64,000 bases of DNA, taken from the NCBI RefSeq assembly GCF_016811915.1, contig NZ_CP069127.1, forward strand, positions 4,638,501-4,702,500, written 5' to 3'. Under the pieces are notes generated by a model. The model made no database searches. It was given only the letters and a program-made list of their open reading frames with translations, and was not told the origin of the DNA. This stretch comes from Brevibacillus choshinensis. Its GTDB lineage: Bacteria; Bacillota; Bacilli; Brevibacillales; Brevibacillaceae. The translations under genes and the position numbers were made by a program. Shown here piece by piece: positions 34,845 through 44,158 of the stretch; positions within the stretch are counted from its first letter, which is position 1, and every line of letters begins with the position of its first letter.

Positions 34845-35375
34845 TCAGCTGCGTTTTTTCAAGATCCCCAAATACTCCACCCACGGCCCGACGTCCGTTC
34901 TATATCGCTCGGCCATGACCCTGACGATCTGTGCGATGTGCGTGAGATCGTGCACCGCCCACGTTGAGATCAGCTCTCTCACCTTCACAGGGCCAAATGC
35001 CGGGTGCGAACCAGTCCATTCGAGATGAACGGCAGGATCGATGAGAGTCTTGAGCTTGGCGATGTTCTGTGCACGAACGTTCTTGAATTCCTGCAGCTTT
35101 TGCTCCATGGTTCGCTCTTCTTTCTGATTCAAATGGGAATAGCGATCAAAGCGCGGGAATGGACGACCTTCCCCCTCCTGCAAAATGAAAGCCAGCCTGG
35201 GCAGCCAATTGTTGTTCTCCCCTTCGATGAGATGGTCGATCACCTCCGATGCATTCCAGGTGCCCTCTCCTTCGTTGCACGTGACCCATCCTTCCGATAG
35301 GCCAGAAAGAAAAAACGCCAACGTCTGCGGTGTTCGCTCCAGAATCTCAATGGCTTCCTTCATGGTAAAATTCAT
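34845..35375 (-). CDS. DinB-family protein
   Basis: A 176-residue four-helix DinB/YfiT-like protein. Potential metal ligands are spread as in the family: His in EVIDHLIEGENNNW (first helix pair), and His in STWAVHDLTHIAQIVRVMAE near the end. Members include thiol S-transferases and proteins of unknown activity. ATG 35375 has GAGGAGCAGGA upstream. It is a single gene. Confidence 0.85.
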   Translation of the reverse strand: MNFTMKEAIEILERTPQTLAFFLSGLSEGWVTCNEGEGTWNASEVIDHLIEGENNNWLPRLAFILQEGEGRPFPRFDRYSHLNQKEERTMEQKLQEFKNVRAQNIAKLKTLIDPAVHLEWTGSHPAFGPVKVRELISTWAVHDLTHIAQIVRVMAERYRTDVGPWVEYLGILKKRS

Positions 35376-35445
35376 CTTCCTGCTCCTCTCTGTTCCAGCC
35401 ACATGTGAGTTTCCCTGCCTGCTTTGATCCGAGTGCAAGCGCATG

Positions 35446-35489
35446 AAAAAGGCCAGTCCGTACACGCGTGATTGTGTTAGGCTGGCCTT
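35446..35489 (-). terminator. Terminator of DUF2785 gene
   Basis: Arms AAGGCCAG / CTGGCCTT (35449-35456 and 35482-35489) with a TTTTT run on the minus strand, 120 bases beyond the stop at 35610. Confidence 0.7.
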
Positions 35490-35609
35490 AGCTGATTATG
35501 ATGGCTGTCAAAAATCGCGATCATCCGTATTTTGATTTTACCATTCGGATCATTGATTTTCAAAAATTTCCACAGTTTTGCACCTGCTCGATATTTTCCT
35601 GAGCAATGT

Positions 35610-36458
35610 CTACCTGATGGCATACCTATTCAATCTCTCCTCGGACGACAGCATCGCTGCCGCCAGACCCTTCCTGTCATCCTCCACTCCTCTTCTGAAA
35701 TAAAGGCTGCGCAGAAAGTTCTTGCTGTTCACGCAGGCGATCCGCTGACTGCGGCTTCTGGGCCATTCACTGCAATCTGCTAGGCCCTCGATCCAATCAG
35801 CCAGCTCGTTTTGGGAAAGCAGGTTTTGGTCGATCATGGTATCCACAATCGTCGCCATCCGCTCATCATCTTCGTCGCAGAAAATCGCTCTATCATTCTG
35901 CAGCATTCCTTTGACAGCGTCGAGCACCTCCAGCTGCACGGCTGCGTCACTCTCCGGGCACTGGATCAGCTCATCCAGCGCATCCGCACCGTGGGACGCT
36001 CCGTGAGCCCAGCCGCCATCTGTCACATAGCCGCGCAGGTCTTTTTCTTCCCGATAGTACCGGAGCAGCGCGTGCTTCAAACGGTCAAACTCCTTTTGCT
36101 CCAAAAAGGGCTGCTTCCTATGGCGCTGCAGAATCAATGCGATCGGCAGGACTGAAAACGTCCGTGTAAATACCGACTCGTCCTTCTCGTTCCCGATTTG
36201 ATAGAACAAATGCTGATCATCCGTCAGAGCTTCCAGCAATGTCGTCAGTTCCCTCCCCGTAAATCGCTTCTGCTCCGCAATCCACGCTTGAAAGGTCGGA
36301 TAGATCAGCTCGTCGCGCAAATGCGGATCGGGATCGCCGATGTAGTGCAAAAGCTGTGTCACAAAGCCTTGCAGCTCCTCTCCTTCTCGAAGCTGGTAAT
36401 GCTCCTCCTCCAAGCGCTGCAAGTCCCGAATCAACGCCATTCTTCTCTCATCCACCAT
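35610..36458 (-). CDS. DUF2785 protein
   Basis: A 282-residue helical protein matching DUF2785 in pattern: YIGDPDPHLRDELIYPTFQA near residue 40, then YVTDGGWAHGASHGADALDE near residue 145, which holds the conserved His residues. It has no signal peptide and no membrane spans. The function of the family is not known. GAGAGG precedes ATG 36458. It stands alone. Confidence 0.8.
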   Translation of the reverse strand: MVDERRMALIRDLQRLEEEHYQLREGEELQGFVTQLLHYIGDPDPHLRDELIYPTFQAWIAEQKRFTGRELTTLLEALTDDQHLFYQIGNEKDESVFTRTFSVLPIALILQRHRKQPFLEQKEFDRLKHALLRYYREEKDLRGYVTDGGWAHGASHGADALDELIQCPESDAAVQLEVLDAVKGMLQNDRAIFCDEDDERMATIVDTMIDQNLLSQNELADWIEGLADCSEWPRSRSQRIACVNSKNFLRSLYFRRGVEDDRKGLAAAMLSSEERLNRYAIR

Positions 36459-36511
36459 CCGCTCATCCTCTCGATTTACATCTCCACGATCACCGCTTCC
36501 CTGCTATCGCT

Positions 36512-37264
36512 TCAACGATAAGCATTTTTGTGCCACTCGCTATGTAAAAAGGTGCAATCGCATTCTCTTGTTGCTTCTTCATAAGAAATTTCCTCGCTGC
36601 TACCAAGGATGGCGCGAAGATAAGCGATTCGATTCGCAATATCCTTCTCGATCTTCTGTTTTCCGCTAATCACGGCCCCATGACTGGGGATCAGCGTATA
36701 GTGACTGTAATCCTTCAGTTTCGTTAACGAATCAAAATGCCTCTTCACCGAGCTGTGAAAATCTACCGATGGCAATAAAGGCTCACCCTGATTGGAAAAA
36801 AGCAATTCGTCTCCGATATGCACATACTCGTCGTTGATGTTTACCAGAATGCTGCATGGGGCATGCCCTGGAAAAAGAGACAACGTCAGCGTATGTCGCC
36901 CAAAGCGGATCGAAAGAGTGTCTTCCACTACGACCGATGGCGTGAAAGTGGGATGGTCTTCCTTTTTCGTCCACTGATCGAGTGTGGTTTGATAATGAAC
37001 ACTTCCGTATAACGGTACCTCAGGCAATGCTTTCAAGCCATTGATATGATCGGGATGGAAATGGGAAAGGATAACGCTTTTGACGGCGATCCCTCTGCCT
37101 TCAAGATCCTGATACACTTCCCTTGCTTGATTTTCATAGGCCGTATCGATGAGAATCGCTTGATTTCCCTCTATCAAAGCCGTGATGGTGAAACCAACGT
37201 GTTTGCCTGGATCCGGATTGAAAGTATAAAGGACAATTCCATCAGATAGCTCCTGCTTGTGCAT
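36512..37264 (-). CDS. Metallo-beta-lactamase-fold hydrolase
   Basis: A 250-residue MBL-fold protein. The zinc motif is HFHPDH in SVILSHFHPDHINGL near residue 65, with further ligands at SLFPGHAPCSI (His), HIGDELLFS (Asp) and LIPSHGAVISG (His). The set is complete, so it should be an active two-metal hydrolase, glyoxalase II or lactonase-like; the substrate is unknown. AGAAGGAGGAACACGT precedes ATG 37264. A WYL-domain regulator lies just upstream on the same strand. Confidence 0.87.
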   Translation of the reverse strand: MHKQELSDGIVLYTFNPDPGKHVGFTITALIEGNQAILIDTAYENQAREVYQDLEGRGIAVKSVILSHFHPDHINGLKALPEVPLYGSVHYQTTLDQWTKKEDHPTFTPSVVVEDTLSIRFGRHTLTLSLFPGHAPCSILVNINDEYVHIGDELLFSNQGEPLLPSVDFHSSVKRHFDSLTKLKDYSHYTLIPSHGAVISGKQKIEKDIANRIAYLRAILGSSEEISYEEATRECDCTFLHSEWHKNAYR

Positions 37265-37316
37265 ACGTGTTCCTCCTTCTGGTTCATAACGGATGTTGTA
37301 CACCCACTATAAAACA

Positions 37317-37344
37317 AAATGACTGACACCTATCTGTCAGTCAT
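37317..37344 (-). terminator. Terminator overlapping the WYL regulator stop codon
   Basis: ATGACTGACA and TGTCAGTCAT arms around a short loop, followed on the minus strand by TTTTG. The stop codon of the upstream gene is part of the stem. Confidence 0.7.
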
Positions 37345-38266
37345 TGTACGGGAGCAGCATTTCTTTTACATATTCTTTTAGTTCTTTCCTCAAATAATCG
37401 GGCTCGACGACCTGGCATTCCTTTCCAAAACCTAATATGAATTTGAGCAGCCCTTCTTCATAGGGAAATTGATCCACTACGACGAATTGGCCATTTTCTG
37501 TCTGATGAATGCAATCCTTTGAAAAATACTCGCTTAGCTGCTCGCCCATGCGGCGGGTAAACTGCAAGGTGACGGTGATGCTGTGGCGTTGATAGCTATC
37601 CTGGATGATCTTCTGAATTTGCTCCTTTGAGATCTCTTTTTTCACAAAAGGGCTGCCCAGCTTCAAATTCTTGATCCGCACGAGCTTGAACCTTCTGTAG
37701 TCGTTCCGTTCTCTGCAAAAAGCAAACAAGTACCATTGACCTTGGGAATATGCAATTTGAAGCGGCTCTACAGTCCGCTGGAAATACTCCAGGTTTCTGT
37801 TGATGTAGTCGAACACGACCAATTTATCCTCTTCGATGGCCTTGCTCAGCAAAGAAACATGCTCCTTCCATTCATGCTTCATGCTGAACGGAGACATCGC
37901 AATGCTCCATTTGTCTGGATGGCTTCGCTCTTGCTTGAACGTATTCTCGATCTTCAACGACATAGCATGGAACTTCTCGCTCTTCCCAAATTCAAAGTTC
38001 AGTTGATCCATGACCGCCATGAAAGTATGAGCTTCCTCTTTGTTTAAAAATAAATTGTCCACCGTATAGTTTTCCATGATGGAATAGCCCCCGCCCCTTC
38101 CGCCGACGGAGGCGACCGGAATGCCTGCTTCGCTTATTTTCTCGATATCCCGGTAAATCGTGCGCAAGGATACCTCAAAATGCTCCGCAAGCTCTTTGCC
38201 TGTGACCATCCCTTTTTTGGATATCATGAGCAGCATGGCAAGCAATCGATCTACGCGCATATCCAT
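37337..38266 (-). CDS. YafY-type transcriptional regulator (HTH + WYL domain)
   Basis: A 309-residue regulator. Residues 1-60 form a DeoR/HTH_11 winged helix (GKELAEHFEVSLRTIYRDIE). Residues 140-220 form a WYL ligand-binding domain (VFDYINR, VEPLQIAYSQGQWYLFAFCR, FKLVRIKNL), and a WCX-like C-terminal extension follows. Such proteins bind small ligands or nucleic acid. No good ribosome binding site is seen for either in-frame ATG (38266 or 38260). Downstream on the same strand is the MBL hydrolase, a possible target. Confidence 0.85.
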   Translation of the reverse strand: MDMRVDRLLAMLLMISKKGMVTGKELAEHFEVSLRTIYRDIEKISEAGIPVASVGGRGGGYSIMENYTVDNLFLNKEEAHTFMAVMDQLNFEFGKSEKFHAMSLKIENTFKQERSHPDKWSIAMSPFSMKHEWKEHVSLLSKAIEEDKLVVFDYINRNLEYFQRTVEPLQIAYSQGQWYLFAFCRERNDYRRFKLVRIKNLKLGSPFVKKEISKEQIQKIIQDSYQRHSITVTLQFTRRMGEQLSEYFSKDCIHQTENGQFVVVDQFPYEEGLLKFILGFGKECQVVEPDYLRKELKEYVKEMLLPYND

Positions 38267-38371
38267 GTGTGACGCTGCATTTGCACAACGTCTCCTCCGT
38301 TTTTTCTCTGGCAGCGTGCCAAACCAAAGAATACGGAACCACTCCTGTCATGGTTCCGCATCCTTCCTTTT

Positions 38372-38932
38372 TTACAGCCACGTCGTCTTCTTGTCCACCT
38401 CTTCACGAGCGGTAGCCGGGACCTCAGCCTCCGGATATCCGATAAACAGCGTGCCGACTACCTTTTTGTTCTCAGGCGATCCGAGGAACTTCATCAACCG
38501 CTCGTCCCGCACCAAGCCCACACCTCTCGTGCGCCACACCATGCCGAGACCGAGTTCTTTTGCTGCCAGCCACATGGAGTGAATGGCGCAGCATACCGCA
38601 TATTCATTATCTTCCGACGATGCCTCGTCACCGGGGATGATGTCCGCTGTCGCGACAATGACCAACGGCGTTTTTTCCAGTACGGCTAACGATTCCTTGA
38701 CGAGGTGGGGCTTAGTCGGAAAGCGCTCCAGCAAAAATTCCTGGGCGATCGCCTCGAACCGTTCCTTGGCCTCTCCGCGAATCACATAAAAATGCCATGG
38801 CTGACGCAGTCGATCGTTCGGAGCGAGGACAGCACTCTCCAGCAGCGCTTGAATTTTTTCCGTCTCGACCTCTTTGGGCAAATAATTCCGCACAGCTCTT
38901 CTGCTTTTCAACAAATCCATTACGCTCATCAT
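38372..38932 (-). CDS. Nitroreductase-family FMN protein
   Basis: A 186-residue flavin oxidoreductase. FMN-binding segments are SRRAVRNYLPKEV at the N terminus, SAVLAPNDRLRQPWHFYVIR, and GLGMVWRTRG with LGSPENKKVVGTLFIGYPEA at the end. It should reduce nitro or enal/quinone substrates with NAD(P)H. ATG 38932 (an ATGATG pair) follows AAAGGGAGAG; the longer frame to 39025 is not needed. It is a single gene. Confidence 0.88.
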   Translation of the reverse strand: MMSVMDLLKSRRAVRNYLPKEVETEKIQALLESAVLAPNDRLRQPWHFYVIRGEAKERFEAIAQEFLLERFPTKPHLVKESLAVLEKTPLVIVATADIIPGDEASSEDNEYAVCCAIHSMWLAAKELGLGMVWRTRGVGLVRDERLMKFLGSPENKKVVGTLFIGYPEAEVPATAREEVDKKTTWL

Positions 38933-39046
38933 TCTCTCTCCCTTTAAAAGACTGCATGATCCCATCCTTCCATTATATACAAGCTGTAGTCCGCTCGCAT
39001 AGAACGCTAATGATCGGCCGAGCATCTGCCGGCTCTCCGAAAAGAA

Positions 39047-39083
39047 AAAGCGACTCCCCCATGAATAGGCTGGGTAAGTCGCT
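39047..39083 (-). terminator. Terminator of the DUF2007-like gene
   Basis: AGCGACT arms (39049-39055 and 39077-39083) plus inner C/G pairing. On the minus strand it ends in a TTTTTC run. Confidence 0.7.
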
Positions 39084-39100
39084 CCGTCCCTTGCTGTCGT

Positions 39101-39352
39101 TTACCTGCTATGAATGGCTGCCTGGGCCTTGTACTCGTCTTCCTTGGCAACATAAATATCGTACTGCGTAAAATCCTTTGCCGGAAAGGTCGGGAAGGAT
39201 CCTCGAAGACGCTGGTGGTCGTAGTGCGACCTGGTCCGAAACGAAACCCCAGCCGCCGTTAGCTTCTGAACCACCCGGATGTATTCCTCGCTGCCAAAAG
39301 CCGTATAGATCAAGCATTTGCTTCTGGAAAACAAGAAATCGAACAGGCCCAT
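39101..39352 (-). CDS. Small DUF2007-like protein (83 residues)
   Basis: A short cytosolic protein with a ferredoxin-like strand-helix pattern: CLIYTAFGSEEYIRVVQKLT, then AAGVSFRT, and YDIYVAKEDEYKAQAAI at the end. This resembles DUF2007 or similar signal-transducing small domains. The initial FDFLFSRS is hydrophobic. ATG 39352 follows GGGGGAAT by 9 bases. It is a single gene with its own terminator. Confidence 0.65.
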   Translation of the reverse strand: MGLFDFLFSRSKCLIYTAFGSEEYIRVVQKLTAAGVSFRTRSHYDHQRLRGSFPTFPAKDFTQYDIYVAKEDEYKAQAAIHSR

Positions 39353-39423
39353 AGTCAAATTCCCCCATTCCTTTTACAGGTATACGTCTCCCCGTCATGA
39401 ATGGTTTCACTGACCCCGTTCGA

Positions 39424-40743
39424 TCAGCGCAGCAGGCCTACCTTGATTCCTTTGTTCAAGATGCTCGGATAATCGATGAACGCGTAGATGTCATCATCGA
39501 TAAAGGAACTGATCTGCTTCAATTCTTCCAGAGTCAACTCTTCGATCGCTTTCTGATGATCCTCGCAATAAATCACGATGGAACCGACGATGCTGTGCGC
39601 ATCCCGAAATGCGACCCCTTTGCTGACCAAATAATCCGCTACCTCTGTTGCATTCAGGAAGCCTTCCTTCACAGCCCTCTTCATGTTTTCGTGATTGACC
39701 TTCATCGTCGCGATCATCCTGGACATGATCGCCAGGCACGATAGGACGGTATCCAAGGCATCGAAGAAAGGCTCCTTGTCTTCCTGCATGTCTTTGTTGT
39801 ACGCGAGCGGCAAGCCTTTCATCGTGGTGAGCAGCGAAGTCAATGAGCCGTACACCCGGCCCGTTTTTCCACGAATGAGCTCGGCAGCGTCCGGATTTTT
39901 CTTTTGCGGCATAATGCTGCTGCCCGTCGAGTACGCATCATCGATCTGGATGAATCTGAATTCCTGACTGCTCCACAAAATCAGCTCTTCACTCAATCGG
40001 CTCAGATGCATCATGAGGATGGAGAAGCCAGACATCAGCTCCAGCAAATAATCGCGATCGCTTACCCCATCCAGGAAGTTGTCGACCGGCTTTGCGAATC
40101 CAAGCTCTTCGGCCGTCATATCTCTGTCAATGGTATGCGTGGTACCAGCCAAAGCTCCGCAGCCAAGAGGGCTTTCATTCATGATCTCGATTGCGTTTTC
40201 CACTCTTTGCTTGTCGCGCTTCAGCATCTGATCGTACGCCAGCAAATGGTGCTGGAAGGTGACGACCTGCGCTCGCTGCAGATGCGTGTAGCCAGGCATG
40301 ATGACATTGTTTTCTCTTGCCTTGTCTTGCAGGCTTTGCTTCAGGTCTTCGATCGCCTGGATGACCTCCTGCGCCTTGCGTTTCGCGTAGAGACGGATAT
40401 CCACCGCCACCTGGTCATTTCTGCTGCGTGCGGTATGGAGTTTTTTTGCGGTGCTTCCGATCCGCTCCGTCAGATTTGCTTCTACAAAGCTATGGATATC
40501 TTCAAAATTTCCATCGATCGGCAATGCTCCCGCTTCGATATCTTCGAGAATGGAGATGAGCCCTTTGACAATCTCCTCTCCCTCCTGCTGGGTGAGCAGA
40601 CCGCTATGCATCAGCATGTTGACGTGGGCGATGCTCCCTTTGATATCCTCCGCATACAGTCTTTGATCCACATGGAGAGAACTGTTGAAGTCCTCCATGA
40701 GCTTGTTTTCTTCTTTTCGAAAACGGCCACCCCAAAGCTTCAT
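39424..40743 (-). CDS. argH: Argininosuccinate lyase-family enzyme
   Basis: A 439-residue fumarase/aspartase superfamily lyase. The start MKLWGGRF and the motifs TARSRNDQVA, GYTHLQRAQ and GSSIMPQKKNPD (with the catalytic Ser loop) mark it as ArgH. It would split argininosuccinate to arginine and fumarate. No argG lies nearby; instead it follows an aspartate-type permease by 30 bases and there is a large regulator upstream, so a catabolic or substrate-specialised role is possible (ArgH relatives include EDDS lyase). GGAGAGCAGG precedes ATG 40743. Confidence 0.92.
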   Translation of the reverse strand: MKLWGGRFRKEENKLMEDFNSSLHVDQRLYAEDIKGSIAHVNMLMHSGLLTQQEGEEIVKGLISILEDIEAGALPIDGNFEDIHSFVEANLTERIGSTAKKLHTARSRNDQVAVDIRLYAKRKAQEVIQAIEDLKQSLQDKARENNVIMPGYTHLQRAQVVTFQHHLLAYDQMLKRDKQRVENAIEIMNESPLGCGALAGTTHTIDRDMTAEELGFAKPVDNFLDGVSDRDYLLELMSGFSILMMHLSRLSEELILWSSQEFRFIQIDDAYSTGSSIMPQKKNPDAAELIRGKTGRVYGSLTSLLTTMKGLPLAYNKDMQEDKEPFFDALDTVLSCLAIMSRMIATMKVNHENMKRAVKEGFLNATEVADYLVSKGVAFRDAHSIVGSIVIYCEDHQKAIEELTLEELKQISSFIDDDIYAFIDYPSILNKGIKVGLLR

Positions 40744-40773
40744 AGCCCTGCTCTCCTTTTCTCCCATTCGTGT

Positions 40774-42345
40774 TTACGATGGATTCGTGATGCTTTCCTC
40801 CAGCTCTGCCACGTTCCCTTTTTTGCGCATGTACCACACCCCGTTATAGACAGCCAGGTAGTAAAAGGCAAATCCGGCCACTGCTGCAATCAGCGACATG
40901 TATGGCTCAGGAAGAATGCCGATACCACCGAAATTGCCCAGATAGGACAAAGCGATCAGCATGAGGATATACACAATCAGGTACAATCCGCCAAGGATCT
41001 CTTCTGTTTTATGCTTCCGGATAAAATGGACGATCAAGTAACATCCCACTCCGATGATCAGACCCGTAATGCCCAGCTGCACCTTGCTCCACTTCGTCCA
41101 ATAAATCAGAAGCGTCGCGAACACAAAGGCCAGAGGTGCGATCACGCTCATGCCCGGCAGGCCTTTGTCTTTCGTCAGGCCAACCTTGCGGAATACCATG
41201 ACGGTTACGCAGGCAGAAGCGTACTTGTAGATCCCGATCGCTCCCACGATGGCGACGATCGCCGTCCAGCTCTTCAACGGGAACAAGAATAAGAGTCCGA
41301 TGACAAAATTGAAAGCGAGGGCGCGAGTCGGGACACCAAAGCGTTTATTGATCACACCGAAGTACCCTGGCAAAAATCCGCTTTTCGCCATTCCGAACAC
41401 ATGGCGGGAGGTTCCCGCTGTATACGCAAGCGCAGAGCCAGTCGGAGATATCATGGCATCCGCGGTAATGATCCAGGACAGCCAAACCATATTGGCAATC
41501 ATGGCCAGATTGGCAAACGGAGAATCAAATTTGATTCCGCTCCAGCCATTCGCCAGCATCTCAGGTGGAACCGCGCCGATAAAGACGACTTGCAGCAGCA
41601 CATACATGATCGCCGCTACGACGAGAGAGGCAATCAGCGCCAACGGGATGTTTCTCCGCGGATTGACCACTTCTCCGCTCATCATGATAACGTTGCCAAA
41701 ACCGGTGTAAGCAAAGAAAATTCCGCTTGTGAGGATGGCACTTAAGCCGGCGCTGTAGCCGTTCGGTGCGAATCCTTGGCTCGTGAAGTTCTCTGCATGG
41801 AAGCCTGTCATGAAAAACGCCAGAATTGTGAGGACGGGCACGACAAATTTGATGACGGTAATGACCGTGTTTGTGACCGCGAACAGCTTTACCCCGAAAT
41901 AGTTGAATACGACAAAGAAGATCATCAGGACGGTTGCAGCCAAAATGCCCGTTGTCGTCAGTTTTTCAGTAGCTACATCATAGAGCCCTGGCCAAAACTG
42001 ATTGGCGTACTGAATCACCCCAGCCGATTCCACGGGTGCCGTCGCACAGTAGCCGAGCCAAATCGAGTAGCTGGTCACGGTCGCCAGCATGCTTCCATGA
42101 GAATAGAGCGGGTAGCGCCCTAATCCGCCTGATTCGGGCTTGACCCTTCCCAGTTCGGCATACACCATCGCGATGAAAGTAATCACGACTGCACCGATCA
42201 GCCAGGAAAGAATAGCGGCAGGTCCCGCCAGCTTCGCCGTAGCCCATGGACCAAACAGCCAGCTCGATCCGATAATTCCCCCGAGAGAAAGTGCCGTAAG
42301 AGACCAAAATCCCATTTTCTTTTTCAAGTATTGTTCTTGATCCAT
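40774..42345 (-). CDS. APC-family permease, aspartate-proton symporter type (YveA/AspP-like)
   Basis: A 523-residue transporter with about 14 helices. The pattern FWSLTALSLGGIIGSSWLFG at TM1, YAELGRVKPESGGLGRYPLY at TM3, and FFAYTGFGNVIMMSGEVVNP at TM6 is that of YveA-type aspartate-proton symporters. GAGAGAGG lies upstream of ATG 42345. It is followed 30 bases later by argH in one transcript, which suggests import of aspartate, argininosuccinate or a similar amino-dicarboxylate for the lyase. The 230-base stretch upstream (42346-42574) is AT-rich and probably holds the operon promoter. Confidence 0.87.
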   Translation of the reverse strand: MDQEQYLKKKMGFWSLTALSLGGIIGSSWLFGPWATAKLAGPAAILSWLIGAVVITFIAMVYAELGRVKPESGGLGRYPLYSHGSMLATVTSYSIWLGYCATAPVESAGVIQYANQFWPGLYDVATEKLTTTGILAATVLMIFFVVFNYFGVKLFAVTNTVITVIKFVVPVLTILAFFMTGFHAENFTSQGFAPNGYSAGLSAILTSGIFFAYTGFGNVIMMSGEVVNPRRNIPLALIASLVVAAIMYVLLQVVFIGAVPPEMLANGWSGIKFDSPFANLAMIANMVWLSWIITADAMISPTGSALAYTAGTSRHVFGMAKSGFLPGYFGVINKRFGVPTRALAFNFVIGLLFLFPLKSWTAIVAIVGAIGIYKYASACVTVMVFRKVGLTKDKGLPGMSVIAPLAFVFATLLIYWTKWSKVQLGITGLIIGVGCYLIVHFIRKHKTEEILGGLYLIVYILMLIALSYLGNFGGIGILPEPYMSLIAAVAGFAFYYLAVYNGVWYMRKKGNVAELEESITNPS

Positions 42346-42546
42346 GAAATTACCTCTCTCTTCACGTTGTGTAGGCAACTCTATTCAGAATGACAGGTAG
42401 ACTCCTTTCTCGTATTTTGTGAAGCCGCCCCTAAGAACTCAACCCCAAGCATGAGCGAAAGTTAATTTAGGGTAATAAAAGGGTAAATGAACTAAATGAA
42501 TTATATTTGAATCATTCTTATTTTTCAATGCGAAATAGTAAGAAAA

Positions 42547-42580
42547 TAAAAATAACCATCCAGATGATGAATGGTTATTT
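42547..42580 (-). terminator. Terminator overlapping the end of the 431-residue regulator gene
   Basis: AAATAACCAT (42550-42559) pairs with ATGGTTATTT (42571-42580), followed on the minus strand by TTTTATTTTC. The stem includes the gene's last codons, so the permease-argH unit has its own promoter. Confidence 0.75.
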
Positions 42581-43870
42581 CAAGCGATATCTTTTTCCCG
42601 GCCTTCCCCTCGTTGAAAAGGACTCTTCCCCAATATATTCCGCCAAATCCACTTCACAAAGACTTCCCATGAACCGCCGCGCATTCCGTTCATCCCAATA
42701 CAGATGAGCAGCTACATCTTTGACCGTGAAGTCATTCCAATTCATCCTCTTGATCAATGCGGTTAGCTTATGATAGTTTTTGACGCTCATTTTGACGCTT
42801 TTCAGTTTTTCCATCAGATCTTTGTCATCAAAACGGTAAGAGAAGCTGAGTTCCTCCTCCTCCCCTGCGGATTGAATGATGGTTCCGTCCTCACGAATGA
42901 TCACGATCCCATGTTCATCCTTTTCCTTTGACAGCTGCAGAGCCCGCTGCGCATTGATCTCAGCGGAATGGTACGTCACTCCGTACCCGACTCCTACACT
43001 GACCGTATGATCCGCTTCCTCTGAAAGCTGACTGACCGTATCCTGAAGCACTTTGATTTCCCGTTCGATCGCTCCACGAGAACTGAAGATCACATATCGC
43101 CCGTTTCCTTTTTCAAGCAAGGATCCATCCAGCTTCTCACAATACCGCAGCAGCGTTTCTTTTACCTTCATTTCAAAGAACTGCAGCTGGTAGGAGCTTT
43201 TCGCCTTTTCGCTGATCTTGTCAAAATGCTCGATTTCCACCATTTGAACGCCAATCTGCGTATCTTTATAGAAAAAGGTCCGCCTCTTCTCGGCAAGAAT
43301 GCGCAACGCTTGCCGAATCTCCATGTCCGTACTGGATATTCGGTAGGTCGGCACACCCGCCTCTGTCAGCGCCACTGCGACTGCCTCGAAACAAGTCAAA
43401 GCGCCCTTCGTTTTTTCGCTTAGGTACAATTCCAGATGGAAATCGATGAGCTCTCGTGTGCTCGATTTCTCATCAAACGTCTTCACATAGACATCCTGGG
43501 GAGTGATCTCAATTTGCTGCAGAGCCTGCTCCAGGTGCGAGGTCGTAATCTCGTCGATGCTTACTTTGCTTAAAAATTCGTGCTGATAGTACCCCATATG
43601 CAAAAGGCTTTTATAGATACCCGATTCTGTATGCTGAATGTAGACTAGCTTTTCATCTGCTTGCAGTGTGTTTTTCGCTACCATGTAAGAAATCTGACCC
43701 GAAAAAAGCCAGACATCGACAGCATGGTCGTTCTCCCGGACAATCCCTTCCGTCTCCTGAAAGTCGCGGTAAGGAAAAGCGACGAATTCCATGGTCGGCT
43801 CATATTCTTTTCCCAGATGCAGAATACGTTCTATCGATGAATGAGGACCGATAACCCCAACTTTATACAT
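42575..43870 (-). CDS. Large unrecognised transcriptional regulator with GGDEF-like and winged-helix regions
   Basis: A 431-residue protein I cannot assign to a named family. Residues 1-110 look like a ligand-binding or receiver-like alpha/beta domain (MYKVGVIGPHSSIERIL, VDVWLFSGQISYMVAKN). Residues 200-330 resemble a degenerate GGDEF/cyclase-like domain (VGVGYGVTYHSAEINAQRAL). Residues 370-431 form a winged helix (FTVKDVAAHLYWDERNARRF, ending GRPGKRYRLK). The layout recalls PucR/CdaR-like regulators. AATAGGAGGTAATC precedes ATG 43870. It is the likely regulator of the permease-argH operon directly downstream, and the ligand would define that module. Confidence 0.65.
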   Translation of the reverse strand: MYKVGVIGPHSSIERILHLGKEYEPTMEFVAFPYRDFQETEGIVRENDHAVDVWLFSGQISYMVAKNTLQADEKLVYIQHTESGIYKSLLHMGYYQHEFLSKVSIDEITTSHLEQALQQIEITPQDVYVKTFDEKSSTRELIDFHLELYLSEKTKGALTCFEAVAVALTEAGVPTYRISSTDMEIRQALRILAEKRRTFFYKDTQIGVQMVEIEHFDKISEKAKSSYQLQFFEMKVKETLLRYCEKLDGSLLEKGNGRYVIFSSRGAIEREIKVLQDTVSQLSEEADHTVSVGVGYGVTYHSAEINAQRALQLSKEKDEHGIVIIREDGTIIQSAGEEEELSFSYRFDDKDLMEKLKSVKMSVKNYHKLTALIKRMNWNDFTVKDVAAHLYWDERNARRFMGSLCEVDLAEYIGEESFSTRGRPGKRYRLK

Positions 43871-44019
43871 GATTACCTCCTATTCAAAAAGACCCGTAAT
43901 TCCTATTGTAACATGGCGGCAGCTTCAGAAGAACAATCGGCAGACATGGAGAAAATCGCAGCTTCGACCCCCAATCCTCCAGCATTCACTAGAATAGGTT
44001 CGTCTCCCAAATACTGAAA

Positions 44020-44048
44020 TTGTAATGTTTCCATAAAGGATCTATAAT
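44020..44048 (+). promoter_or_regulatory. Likely sigma-A promoter of brnQ
   Basis: TTGTAA at 44020-44025, a 17-base spacer, and a perfect TATAAT at 44043-44048. A start near 44055 gives a leader of about 100 bases before brnQ. The leader holds two copies of GCCGAACG (from 44069 and 44109) but no recognised T-box. The rest of 43871-44019 shows nothing coding. Confidence 0.65.
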
Positions 44049-44158
44049 GGATGTCTGTTCATAATGCCGAACGTTAATTGACAGTAAAATTTGAATTTTT
44101 CGCAGTCAGCCGAACGGTATTTCATAGCTTCAAGGTTAAGGCTGATAGGAGGTTTTTT

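Noticed and set aside
39904..41292. 462-codon open frame opposite argH and the permease
   Set aside because: It spans two conserved minus-strand genes and their junction; no domain is recognisable.
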